Source: Alphaproteobacteria bacterium
GTDB taxonomy: Bacteria > Pseudomonadota > Alphaproteobacteria > 16-39-46
Direction of reading: 5' to 3'
Length of the DNA stretch: 7,300 nt
Assembly (NCBI GenBank): GCA_947497675.1
Contig: CANMHY010000030.1
Location: 1 to 7,300 of the forward strand
Positions 1 to 6,958 of this stretch are shown here, in pieces. A model generated the notes under the pieces. It made no database searches. It was not told where the DNA came from and saw only the letters and a list, made by a program, of their open reading frames with translations. A program made the position numbers and the translations under genes. Each line of letters opens with the position of its first letter. Within the stretch, counting starts at the first letter, position 1.

Positions 1-61
1 AAAAAAGGAGAAAATACACTTAAAAACACTATTTTTAGGATAAAGATGGTCAATTTTTCAT

Positions 62-99
62 AAAAAAATCACTTTTTGAAAAATTTGATGATTTTTTTT
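62..99. repeat. AT-rich inverted repeat followed by a T run, possible weak terminator
   Basis: AAAAAAATCA (62-71) is perfectly complementary to TGATTTTTTT (89-98), with 17 bases between. Inside the loop TTTTTGAAAAA (73-83) can form a second small hairpin. The right arm runs into a T8 tract, so a transcript arriving from the left would form a stem ending in U residues, as in an intrinsic terminator. The stem has a single G-C pair per arm and is therefore weak. Much of the match is A/T homopolymer and could be chance. The layout is nearly symmetric, so neither strand is favoured. Confidence 0.3.
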
Positions 100-204
100 G
101 AGATTGGTTTTTTTTGGTGTTCTTTTTTTATTCAACGCAAAGGTCTCTCTTAATTATTTTCTTAGGGATTTTTCTATTATTTAGATGCACTTGCCGTACG
201 TTAA

Positions 205-261
205 CTAATTTCATTAGACTTTTTCTAAAAATTAGACTAGACTAAACTTAGTTTAAACTAA
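205..261. promoter_or_regulatory. Probable operator and promoter region of the toxin-antitoxin operon
   Basis: Several symmetric elements cluster just upstream of the antitoxin gene. They are a 14-bp perfect palindrome TTAGTTTAAACTAA (248-261), an overlapping inverted repeat TAAACT-T-AGTTTA (243-255), CTAAT-TTC-ATTAG (205-217), and direct repeats ATTAGACT at 213-220 and 231-238 with another TAGACT at 238-243. Phd-type antitoxins, alone or bound to their toxin, are known to bind palindromes upstream of their own genes. Autoregulation from these sites is therefore the natural reading, but it is inferred. A possible -10 element TAAAAT lies at 267-272, directly beside the palindrome, so a bound protein would block it. 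I see no strong -35. Confidence 0.5.
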
Positions 262-292
262 TCCCTTAAAATGAAGGCCATAGGAAAATCAC

Positions 293-520
293 ATGCGATT
301 TTTAAATATTCACGACACCAAAACAAATCTTTCAAAATACATTCAACAGGTTACCCAATCTCATGAACCCATCATCATTTGTAAAAATGGCACCCCCGTT
401 GCACAGTTAATAGAATACAAAGAATCTCAAAAAAGAACATTGGGGCTTGGAAAAAACACCATAACGATAAGCGATGATTTTGATCATCTACCTATTGAAT
501 TAAAAGGATATTTTGAATGA
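293..520 (+). CDS. Phd/YefM-family antitoxin (type II toxin-antitoxin)
   Basis: This 75-residue protein is most likely the antitoxin that neutralises the PIN-domain toxin encoded next to it and represses their shared promoter. The N-terminal half (residues ~1-45: FLNIHDTKTNLSKYIQQV, then IIICKNGTPVAQLI) has the Phd/YefM pattern: a short strand, a helix after the T-x-x-NLSKYI segment, and the 'I-x-x-NG-x-PVA-L' strands that form the DNA-binding dimer. The C-terminal tail (LGLGKNTITISDDFDHLP) is the kind of acidic segment these antitoxins use to wrap and block the toxin active site. The start is supported by AGGA at 282-285, seven bases upstream. The stop overlaps the toxin start (ATGA, 517-520), which favours coupled translation. 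Base composition is AT-richer than hldE and the exporter genes, consistent with horizontal acquisition. The family is fairly sure. DNA binding and pairing are inferred from context. Confidence 0.85.
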   Translation: MRFLNIHDTKTNLSKYIQQVTQSHEPIIICKNGTPVAQLIEYKESQKRTLGLGKNTITISDDFDHLPIELKGYFE

Positions 521-912
521 AATTCTTATTAGATACGTGTGTTTTATTATGGTCTATTTCAGGAAATTTCAATAAAATAAAACCCTTTCTTCCTATTTTG
601 GAAAATAAAAAAAATTTTGTTGGTGTAAGTATCATTAGTTACTGGGAAATCATCATAAAAAAAAATCTTGGGAAATTGACTGTTCCAGACAATCTAATTG
701 AGCTTATTGAAAAAACGGGTTATGCGTGGATCAACTTAGAACTCAGACATATTCAATCTCTTGAAAAGCTCCCCATGATCCATGCCGATCCCTTTGATAG
801 ACTCTTAATTGCCCAAGCCCAATCTGAAAAATTTCAACTCCTTACAACAGACTCACAAATTATACAGTATAAAGCACAAGCTCCATCGATCTTTGATAAT
901 CATATTCTATGA
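517..912 (+). CDS. vapC: PIN-domain ribonuclease toxin, VapC family
   Basis: This 131-residue protein has the usual length of a single-domain VapC toxin. Such toxins are Mg2+-dependent endoribonucleases that cut specific cellular RNAs, such as tRNA or rRNA, and arrest growth when not bound by antitoxin. The conserved acidic residues are all present: Asp6 in FLLDTCVLLW, Glu44 in SYWEI, Asp91/Asp94 in HADPFDRLLIAQA, and Asp112 in LLTTD. The HxDPFDRLLIAQA block is characteristic of the PIN subgroup normally paired with Phd-type antitoxins, which matches the upstream gene. The start codon overlaps the antitoxin stop and is preceded by AAGGA at 504-508, eight bases away. Nothing looks truncated, and all the catalytic positions are intact, so the toxin is probably active. 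The RNA target cannot be told from the sequence. Confidence 0.9.
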   Translation: MKFLLDTCVLLWSISGNFNKIKPFLPILENKKNFVGVSIISYWEIIIKKNLGKLTVPDNLIELIEKTGYAWINLELRHIQSLEKLPMIHADPFDRLLIAQAQSEKFQLLTTDSQIIQYKAQAPSIFDNHIL

Positions 913-1009
913 CTGTTATTTGATCGCGTTATTGAGATTTTTTAATTAAAAACTTCCATCTCCCCCTTTGATTGATCTCACCAAGCTGTTCAAGAAAGCT
1001 TCAATTACC
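913..1009. other. Intergenic spacer between the toxin gene and the hldE promoter
   Basis: No gene is visible in this short spacer. A T6 run at 938-943 opens into the palindrome TTTTTAATTAAAAA (939-952), but there is no GC-rich stem ahead of it, so it is not a convincing intrinsic terminator. TTCAAG (989-994) can pair with CTTGAA (1009-1014) across a 14-base loop, followed by TTTT. That stem overlaps the -35 element of the hldE promoter and is also weak. The end of the toxin-antitoxin transcript is therefore not clearly marked. Confidence 0.4.
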
Positions 1010-1038
1010 TTGAATTTTAATGTGAATCTTATTATAAC
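1010..1038 (+). promoter_or_regulatory. Sigma-70-type promoter of hldE
   Basis: TTGAAT (1010-1015) matches the -35 consensus in four of six positions, and TATAAC (1033-1038) matches the -10 consensus in five of six. The spacer is the ideal 17 bases. Transcription would start near 1045 and give a leader of about 30 bases before the ATG at 1075. This suggests that hldE has its own promoter, independent of the toxin-antitoxin genes. Assigned by eye only. Confidence 0.55.
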
Positions 1039-1074
1039 AGTCTAAGCTCCATAATTTACAGAAATCAGAAGAAA

Positions 1075-2535
1075 ATGATCAATGATACCTTAAATTTTTT
1101 TTCATCTTCCCCAAAAATGCCGATCCTTTGTGTTGGCGACATCATGTTGGACATTTTTGTGCAAGGGAGCGTGAGTCGCATTTCTCCTGAGGCCCCGATT
1201 CCTGTTTTTCGATATATTCATGAACAATCTCTTTTGGGGGGCGTCGGAAACGTTGTTCGCAATCTCGAAGGCCTTGAAATCCCCTCTCTCTTAATTGGCC
1301 TTTTGGGTGACGATGATGCAGCTGAAACGCTTGAGGCCATGATCCAGTCCTCTCCTTTCATCTCTCCTCAATTCTTAAAATGCCCCCATTTTAAAACAAC
1401 ACAAAAAACACGTTTCATTGCAGGAACCCACCAACTCTTGCGCGTCGATAAAGAACTTCCAGAGGGAATCCTCCCCGAACACAGTGTGACCTTAAAGAAA
1501 AAAATCCTGGAGGCTTTTCCCCACACAAATATTATGATTCTTTCCGACTACAGCAAAGGCGTTCTTTCAAAAGATCTCTTAATTCCGCTTATTCAGGAGG
1601 CCCACTCCCAGAAAAAAGTCATTATTGTTGACCCCAAGGGAAAAGATTACAGCAGGTATAAGGGAGCCACCATCTTAACCCCAAACCGTCAAGAACTTCA
1701 CCTCGCAACAGATCTTCCGACAGAAACACATGAAGAGTGTATTCAAGCTGCCCAAAAAATAAGAAGAGACCACGACATTGAAACCGTTCTTGTCACACGG
1801 GGAGGACAAGGCATGACCCTTGTCACACAAACACACACACATCATTTTCCGGCAAGCGCTTTGGAAGTTTTTGATGTTTCAGGGGCTGGAGATACGGTTG
1901 TAGCCGTTCTAGCTGGGGCCTTAAATGAGGGTCTTTCTCTTGACGTTGCAGTTCAAATGGCAAATACTGCGGGGGGAATTGTTGTTGGAAAAGTGGGAAC
2001 AGCTGCCATTGAAAAGAAAGAACTTCAAGGCGCCCTTCATCATCAAAACGCCCTTTCTCCTCAAAAAATATGTTCTCTTTCTCAGGCCTTGGATTTAAGA
2101 ATTAAGTGGCAACGTCGCGGCTTAAAAGTAGGATTTACAAATGGGTGCTTTGATCTTTTGCACCCTGGGCATCTTCATGTTCTGAGAGAAAGCAAAGCGC
2201 AATGTGATCGTCTTATTATTGGCCTTAATAAAGACGCTTCCATCAAAAATCTTAAAGGAGAAACCCGTCCCATTCAAGGAGAAGAATCAAGGGCTCTTGT
2301 TCTTGCAGCCCTTGAAGTCGTTGATTGTATCGTTTTATTTGAAGAAGAGACGCCCTATACGTTAATTACAACCTTAAAACCTGACGTCCTTGTAAAAGGG
2401 GCTGATTATACCGTCGAAACCGTTGTCGGAAGTTCTGAAGTCATGGGTTATGGCGGCAGAGTTCATCTTGTGAATCTTATTCCAGATCAAAGTACGAGTA
2501 ACCTTGTTAAGAAAATGAAACAAAAAGACGCCTAA
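1075..2535 (+). CDS. hldE: Bifunctional heptose-7-phosphate kinase / heptose-1-phosphate adenylyltransferase HldE
   Basis: This cytoplasmic enzyme catalyses two steps of ADP-heptose synthesis for the lipopolysaccharide inner core. The N-terminal domain phosphorylates D-glycero-D-manno-heptose 7-phosphate at C1. The C-terminal domain transfers AMP from ATP to heptose 1-phosphate after the C7 phosphate has been removed. The PfkB/ribokinase-type kinase covers residues ~15-320: GDIMLD (21-26), SRISPEAPIPV (34-44), GGVGNVVRN (55-63), DPKG (186-189), and the signature DVSGAGDT (267-274) with catalytic base Asp273. The nucleotidyltransferase covers ~350-486: TNGCFDLLHPGH (355-366) with the HxGH motif, and STSNLVKK (473-480). 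At 486 residues it is close to the ~477 of E. coli HldE, with both domains intact. The start is preceded by a weak AGAAGA ribosome site. A short (AC)n tract lies at 1831-1840. None of the other heptose-pathway genes is in this window. Confidence in identity is high. Confidence 0.97.
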   Translation: MINDTLNFFSSSPKMPILCVGDIMLDIFVQGSVSRISPEAPIPVFRYIHEQSLLGGVGNVVRNLEGLEIPSLLIGLLGDDDAAETLEAMIQSSPFISPQFLKCPHFKTTQKTRFIAGTHQLLRVDKELPEGILPEHSVTLKKKILEAFPHTNIMILSDYSKGVLSKDLLIPLIQEAHSQKKVIIVDPKGKDYSRYKGATILTPNRQELHLATDLPTETHEECIQAAQKIRRDHDIETVLVTRGGQGMTLVTQTHTHHFPASALEVFDVSGAGDTVVAVLAGALNEGLSLDVAVQMANTAGGIVVGKVGTAAIEKKELQGALHHQNALSPQKICSLSQALDLRIKWQRRGLKVGFTNGCFDLLHPGHLHVLRESKAQCDRLIIGLNKDASIKNLKGETRPIQGEESRALVLAALEVVDCIVLFEEETPYTLITTLKPDVLVKGADYTVETVVGSSEVMGYGGRVHLVNLIPDQSTSNLVKKMKQKDA

Positions 2536-2682
2536 AAACAAAAAAACTCTTTCCTAAGAAGACTAAATTTGCAAGGATGAAAAAAAGATAAAATCTCAAA
2601 CAGGAGTCCCATCATTTCCGAAAAACCTCTCCCTTTTTCGTCTCTTCAGGAAAATCCAACATCCCTCTTTTCAAACGGAGGA
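2536..2682. other. Intergenic region between hldE and the exporter operon
   Basis: No clear terminator follows hldE, so some read-through into the exporter genes is possible. A candidate promoter consists of TTTGCA (2568-2573) and TAAAAT (2589-2594), but the 15-base spacer is short and confidence is low. A four-codon reading frame MKKR (2577-2591) follows an AAGG and is probably chance. From 2581 to 2682 the reading frame of the permease stays open with no stop, which matters for choosing its start. Confidence 0.4.
2602..2616 (+). promoter_or_regulatory. Candidate ribosome binding site with a non-standard ATT start for the permease
   Basis: AGGAG (2602-2606) is a strong Shine-Dalgarno sequence, followed after seven bases by ATT (2614-2616) in frame with the permease and without an intervening stop. 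ATT is a rare but real bacterial start codon, best known from infC. By contrast, the first ATG (2683) is directly preceded by GGAGG at 2677-2681 with only one base between, too close for normal initiation. The use of ATT here is inference. Confidence 0.3.
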
Positions 2683-3843
2683 ATGCTCTACATTGGCTGG
2701 CGGATGCTCGTTGGGAACCACAGCAAATTTTTGGGAATTGTTGTAGGCCTCACATTTGCCGGCCTCATTATGACCCAACAACCGGGGGTCTTTGTTGGGC
2801 TCATGACACGTACTTTTGGATTCATTACAGATCTGGCACTTCCTGACATTTGGGTCATGGATCCTGAGGTACAATTTATCGATGATAACAAACCTCTTCC
2901 CTCACCTGCCCTCTATGAAGTCGCCAGTATCGAAGGTGTTGCTTGGGCAAAACCTCTCTTCAAGGGTCTCGTCACCGCACGGCTTCCAGGGGGAGGATTT
3001 CAAAATTGCAATCTCATTGGCGTTGACAGAGCGACTTTTATTGGAGCTCCAGCTGTCCTCCTTCAAGGTAACCTTAATGATTTGCATCAATCCGACAGCA
3101 TCGTCGTTAATCAAGAAGGGGCTCTCGATAAATTGGCGACGCCTCCTCGCGTCCCAGGAGGCGCCAAGATTCCCCTCCAAATTGGTCAACGCTTAGAGTT
3201 AAATGATCATAGAGCCATCGTTGTTGGCATTGCAAAGACAAGCCGTACCTTTCAATCACAACCTATTATTTTTACAACGTTTGAACGGGCCATTCAATTT
3301 TCCCCTCCCCAACGTCAAACGTTAACGTTCATTCTTGTGAAAGCAAAAGAAGGTGAAAATCTTCAAACGCTCTGTGATCGCATTCATCGGCAAACAGGTC
3401 TCGGCGCCTATACCAAAGAACAATTCATAGATCTGACCATCGAATATTATCTTAAATACACCGGAATTCCCATCAACTTTGGGATTTCTGTTCTTCTTGG
3501 ATTTCTTGTAGGCGCCGCGATTGCAGGTCAAACTTTTTATAACTTTACCCTCGAAAATATGCGCTATTTTGGCGTGCTCAAAGCTATGGGAATTTCCAAT
3601 AAAGTACTCCTCTTCATGATTGTTTCTCAAGCCTTGTTTGTCGCTTTCTTGGGCTACGGACTCGGACTTGGTGTCACATGTCTTTGTGCTTTATTAACAC
3701 AAGATTCCATGCTTGCCTTTCGTTTTCCCTATTCCCTCATGCTTTTCAGTTTAGGGGGCATCCTTGTCATTTCAGCATTTTCAGCGATCTTAAGTCTCCA
3801 TCAAATTTTTAAACTTGATCCAGCCATTGTATTTCGGAATTAA
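2683..3843 (+). CDS. ABC exporter permease, FtsX/MacB/DevC type
   Basis: This is the inner-membrane subunit of the tripartite exporter encoded by this gene and the next three. From the ATG it has 386 residues, the usual size of DevC-like permeases that lack a fused ATPase. One membrane segment lies near the N-terminus (~16-36, FLGIVVGLTFAGLIMTQQ). A large periplasmic domain of MacB_PCD character follows (~40-260). Three further segments (~263-287, ~305-337, ~350-372) form the FtsX domain. The end, FKLDPAIVFRN, resembles the usual 'DPA-x-x-F/LR' tail of this family. Such permeases do not form a simple channel. They transmit ATP-driven movements to the periplasmic adaptor (mechanotransmission). 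The listed start gives the customary N-terminus (MLYIGWRMLVG), but its ribosome site is abnormally close. An upstream ATT at 2614 would add 23 residues. The substrate is unknown. Confidence 0.88.
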   Translation: MLYIGWRMLVGNHSKFLGIVVGLTFAGLIMTQQPGVFVGLMTRTFGFITDLALPDIWVMDPEVQFIDDNKPLPSPALYEVASIEGVAWAKPLFKGLVTARLPGGGFQNCNLIGVDRATFIGAPAVLLQGNLNDLHQSDSIVVNQEGALDKLATPPRVPGGAKIPLQIGQRLELNDHRAIVVGIAKTSRTFQSQPIIFTTFERAIQFSPPQRQTLTFILVKAKEGENLQTLCDRIHRQTGLGAYTKEQFIDLTIEYYLKYTGIPINFGISVLLGFLVGAAIAGQTFYNFTLENMRYFGVLKAMGISNKVLLFMIVSQALFVAFLGYGLGLGVTCLCALLTQDSMLAFRFPYSLMLFSLGGILVISAFSAILSLHQIFKLDPAIVFRN

Positions 3844-3846
3844 CCC

Positions 3847-4548
3847 ATGAAAATCGCGGTCTCCTGTAAAAATCTCACCAAAAAATTCGATAGTGGCTCT
3901 AATGAAGTCATCGCGCTTCAAGGAATCAACTTAGAGGTTATGGATGGAGAGCTCTTGATTTTAGCGGGTCCCTCTGGATGCGGTAAGACCACTCTTATTT
4001 CCATCATTGCGGGCATTTTAACGCAAACAAGTGGGATTTGCGATGTCTATGGCCAAAACATCCATGACCTTTCCCCCCTTGCTTTATGTACCTTTCGATC
4101 CAAAATGATTGGCTTCGTCTTTCAATCTTACAACCTCTTTCCCACGCTGACAGCCGCAGAGAATGTTGGAATACCCCTCATGATACAAGGAATGGGGCAT
4201 CTTGAAGCAACAGAGCAGGGCAGGGAAATGCTCAAAAAAGTCGGTCTAGAAGATCGTGCTGATGCCTTTTCATCGACGCTTTCTGGAGGCCAGCAACAAC
4301 GTGTTGCCATCGCCCGTGCTCTTATTCACTCTCCGCGGCTCATTGTATGTGATGAGCCCACGAGTGCCTTGGACAGTGAAAATGGCCACCGTGTGATGAG
4401 TATCTTGAAAGACCTCTCCATGCGTGAAAAATGTGCTCTCATTGTTGTCACGCATGATGTTCGAACCTATTCTTTTGCAGATCGCATTGCAAAGATGGAA
4501 GACGGACGTATTTTAAAAATTATATCACCCCATGAGGCTTTAGAATGA
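3847..4548 (+). CDS. ABC exporter ATPase subunit (MacB/LolD/DevA type)
   Basis: This 233-residue cytoplasmic ATPase energises the permease encoded just upstream. All nucleotide-binding motifs are present and canonical: Walker A GPSGCGKT (41-48), Q-loop Gln93 in FVFQSYNLFP, signature LSGGQQQR (145-152), Walker B LIVCDEP (165-171) with catalytic Glu170, D-loop SALD (173-176) and the switch His203 in VTHD. The length and the 'YNLFPTLTAAENV' segment are typical of the LolD/MacB/DevA group that partners with FtsX-type permeases. The gene begins three bases after the permease stop, with a weak CGGA ribosome site (3835-3838). Its stop overlaps the next start (ATGA, 4545-4548). The enzyme looks fully functional. 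Which exporter subfamily it belongs to cannot be settled from its own sequence. Confidence 0.95.
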   Translation: MKIAVSCKNLTKKFDSGSNEVIALQGINLEVMDGELLILAGPSGCGKTTLISIIAGILTQTSGICDVYGQNIHDLSPLALCTFRSKMIGFVFQSYNLFPTLTAAENVGIPLMIQGMGHLEATEQGREMLKKVGLEDRADAFSSTLSGGQQQRVAIARALIHSPRLIVCDEPTSALDSENGHRVMSILKDLSMREKCALIVVTHDVRTYSFADRIAKMEDGRILKIISPHEALE

Positions 4549-5531
4549 AAAAAATATCTCTCCTCCACTTTCTTATTGGCGCGTCACTTTTTGGTATTGG
4601 TGGGGGTCTTTTCATGGGTTACCTCTCCTCTAAAAAACCTTTGGTTCAAGTCCCGCTCGTTGCACCAACAACATCTCCCTTTGACTTTTTTATTGCAGGC
4701 AGCGGAATCGTAGAGTCCTCTCAACAAAATACCGCGCTCGGAACGCCCCTAGCGGGAATTGTCACGCGCGTTCAAGTAAGACCTGGAGCCGTCATCAAAA
4801 AAGGAGAGACTCTCCTCACCATTGATGATAGAGCAGAGCAAGCCGCTCTCAAGACCCAAAAAGCCAATTTAAAAGCTGCACAAGCTTCAGTTTGTGAAGC
4901 AAAGTCCACCCTCAAAAGTGCTCAAGACCAATATAATCTCATTGCAAAAATTGTGGATAAACGGGCTATTTCAAAGTCAAATTTTCTGAAAGCTCAAAAT
5001 GATGTCGCAATGGCGAGAACGGCCGTTGATCATGCCAAAAGCCTTTCTGATGTTGCAAAGGCCCAAGTCCAAGCTGCCAAAGTTAACATAGCCCTTTGCA
5101 CAGTTACCTCTCCGCTTGACGGTCATGTCCTTCAAGTCAACACACGCCCCGGTCAATACGCCTCTACAGACCCCTCTGGTTCACCTTTAATGCTACTTGG
5201 TCCAAAGGCGCATTACGATGTCCGTATTGACATTGATGAAGCGGATGCTTGGCGTTTTCATAATGGAGCAGAAGCCAAAGCATTTGTCCGCGGCAATCCG
5301 AATCTTTCAACGAAATTAACCTATGCTTATACCGAACCCTATGTCATCCCCAAACAAAACCTTAATGGAGATGCCACTGAAATTGTGGATACACGCGTTT
5401 TGCAAGTTGTTTATTCCTTTGATCCAGAGAAGTTTCCCGTTTATGTCGGACAACAACTCGACGTCTATATCAAAGCACTTCCTGTCGCCCCGGATGTGCG
5501 CTATGGAGGACCTTTGGAGACGTCGAAATGA
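4545..5531 (+). CDS. HlyD/MacA-type periplasmic adaptor (membrane fusion protein)
   Basis: This 328-residue adaptor would bridge the inner-membrane permease and the outer-membrane channel of the same operon. It is anchored by one N-terminal membrane segment (~7-27, LHFLIGASLFGIGGGLFMG), with the rest in the periplasm. A biotinyl-lipoyl-like domain is split in the usual way: the first half is GIVTRVQVRPGAVIKKGETL (71-90) and the second is SPLDGHVLQVNTRPGQY (189-205). Between them lies an Ala/Lys/Gln-rich helical hairpin (~97-181), whose tip would contact the channel. A beta-barrel domain follows (~222-312). The nearest named families are MacA and the DevB adaptor. It starts in an ATGA overlap with the ATPase gene, with GAGG at 4534-4537, and ends in an ATGA overlap with the channel gene. 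Nothing is missing. Confidence 0.92.
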   Translation: MKKISLLHFLIGASLFGIGGGLFMGYLSSKKPLVQVPLVAPTTSPFDFFIAGSGIVESSQQNTALGTPLAGIVTRVQVRPGAVIKKGETLLTIDDRAEQAALKTQKANLKAAQASVCEAKSTLKSAQDQYNLIAKIVDKRAISKSNFLKAQNDVAMARTAVDHAKSLSDVAKAQVQAAKVNIALCTVTSPLDGHVLQVNTRPGQYASTDPSGSPLMLLGPKAHYDVRIDIDEADAWRFHNGAEAKAFVRGNPNLSTKLTYAYTEPYVIPKQNLNGDATEIVDTRVLQVVYSFDPEKFPVYVGQQLDVYIKALPVAPDVRYGGPLETSK

Positions 5532-6958
5532 AAAGAATTTATCTCCTCTCAATTTTTCTAAGCCTCTTAACACTTCAAGGATGTGGTGTTGGTCCTGATT
5601 ATCAAAAACTAGATATCTCTCTTCCTTCTTCTTGGGAAAATGCGCCTCATGATACAATCCGTAATCCTCCCTCTCTTGAATCTGCCTGGTGGGAGAATTT
5701 TCAAGACCCTCTTTTGAACACGCTTATGGCGGAGGCCGTGACGCATAATTTAGGATTGAAGGAGGCTTTAGCCCGTTTAGAATCCGCCCGTCATCTCTTA
5801 GCGCAAGCCGATACAGCGTTCTTCCCCACCTTCACAATGGAAGGAGCCTACGAACGTGAACGCAAGAGTAAAAATGCACCTACCTATAATCCCACTTATT
5901 ATTTGGGGACATATAATGATGTCCATTTAGGTGTTTCCACCTCTTGGGAACTTGACCTCTTTGGTCGTATCCAACGTGCTGAAGAAATGGCTCAGGCCAC
6001 CTTTGATATAAGTGTTGCTGATGTAAAGGGCGTTTTATTGAGCCTTCAGGCAAGTGTAGCTCAAACCTATATTGCCCTACGCAGTACACAAACACAAATT
6101 CAGCATCAAACTCAACTTATAAACCTCTCCCAAGAAGCCCTTCAGCTCACACAAGATTTAATGTCTGCAGGAAGTGTCAACCAACAAACCGCTGAAGACG
6201 CTCAAAGCACATATGACACAGCTCTTGCGGATAAAACCTCCCTTGAGGTCACGCTTAAGACGGCTCTCCATCAACTGGCCATTCTCCTCGGAAAACCACC
6301 CACCGCTCTTTATCAATACCTCGCACGCCCTCACCCCATTCCTCTGCCACCCCCTTCTGTCTTTTCAGATCTTCCTTCAACGGTGCTTGAACAGAGACCT
6401 GATATCCAAGCGGCCGAGAGAGCTCTCGCTGAATCAACCTCAGAAATTGGTCTTCTCACCGGAGATCTTTTTCCAAAATTCTCACTTACGGGTTCATGGG
6501 GCTATAACAGCAGAAACGGCACCACACTCATCCGCTCAAGAAGTACAACGTTTAATGTCGGACCCGATTTCACATGGCCCATTTTTGATTTTGGACGGAT
6601 ACGAGATTCCATCAAATCTCAAGAAGCTGAACGAGATGCAAGGCTCTATGCCTATCAAGACGCTATTCTAAGAGCTCTTGCAGACGTTGAAACAGCCCTG
6701 GTAACCCTTAAAAACAAAGCCATCTTCTATCAAAAAATGCAGAAGATCCTTTCCTCTCAAAAAATAACAAGCGTGCTCACAGAAGATCTCTATGATGCAG
6801 GATCCGCAGATTATTTAGACGTCATTCAAAAACAACAAGCAGAACTTAGAGGAGATCTTAAATCCGCCTCCAGTGCGGAAGAATATGCTATTGCTGCCAT
6901 CAATCTCTACAAATCACTGGGCGCTGGAATTCCTCAGGGAAAAGAAAATATATCCTAA
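5528..6958 (+). CDS. NodT-family outer-membrane efflux lipoprotein (TolC-like channel)
   Basis: This 476-residue outer-membrane factor forms the exit duct of the exporter as a trimer. It has a lipoprotein signal peptide (MKRIYLLSIFLSLLTLQGC). The LQGC lipobox puts acylated Cys19 at the mature N-terminus, followed by VGPDY, the hallmark of the NodT/OprM-type group. Two OEP repeats follow. The first runs from ~50 to ~255 and includes WWENFQDPLLNTL and ELDLFGRI (141-148). The second runs from ~280 to ~465 and includes FPKFSLTGSWG (315-325), WPIFDFGRIR (350-359), YDAGSADYLDVIQKQQ (422-437) and AINLYKSLGAG (457-467). The start overlaps the adaptor stop, with GGAG at 5516-5519. NodT-type lipoproteins more often accompany RND pumps; here the partner is an ABC exporter. 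The gene is intact and its length is normal. Confidence 0.94.
   Translation: MKRIYLLSIFLSLLTLQGCGVGPDYQKLDISLPSSWENAPHDTIRNPPSLESAWWENFQDPLLNTLMAEAVTHNLGLKEALARLESARHLLAQADTAFFPTFTMEGAYERERKSKNAPTYNPTYYLGTYNDVHLGVSTSWELDLFGRIQRAEEMAQATFDISVADVKGVLLSLQASVAQTYIALRSTQTQIQHQTQLINLSQEALQLTQDLMSAGSVNQQTAEDAQSTYDTALADKTSLEVTLKTALHQLAILLGKPPTALYQYLARPHPIPLPPPSVFSDLPSTVLEQRPDIQAAERALAESTSEIGLLTGDLFPKFSLTGSWGYNSRNGTTLIRSRSTTFNVGPDFTWPIFDFGRIRDSIKSQEAERDARLYAYQDAILRALADVETALVTLKNKAIFYQKMQKILSSQKITSVLTEDLYDAGSADYLDVIQKQQAELRGDLKSASSAEEYAIAAINLYKSLGAGIPQGKENIS

Larger units (their letters stand above)
1..292. other. AT-rich intergenic region, no gene
   Basis: No convincing coding sequence is visible on either strand. 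The first 130 bases are dominated by homopolymer runs: A7 at 62-68, T8 at 92-99, T8 at 108-115 and T7 at 123-129. Such runs may bend the DNA or mark the end of a gene lying left of the window. The last ~90 bases hold the repeats and palindromes listed separately as a probable operator of the toxin-antitoxin genes. No tRNA or known riboswitch is recognised here. Confidence 0.6.

Noticed and set aside
989..1018. TTCAAG/CTTGAA hairpin followed by TTTT as terminator of the toxin-antitoxin operon
   Set aside because: The stem is only six AT-leaning pairs with a 14-base loop, and its right arm is part of the -35 of a good promoter, which explains the sequence better.
3322..3630. Minus-strand 102-codon open frame opposite the permease
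   Set aside because: It covers conserved FtsX-domain codons of the real gene and resembles no family.
5316..5657. Minus-strand 113-codon open frame across the adaptor/channel junction
   Set aside because: It lies wholly opposite two well-recognised genes, has no family resemblance and no separate regulatory context; it is a shadow frame.
6174..6671. Plus-strand 165-codon open frame inside the channel gene
   Set aside because: It is out of frame within a clearly conserved OEP-domain gene, and its residues are low-complexity Ser/Leu/Pro-rich as expected of a shifted frame.
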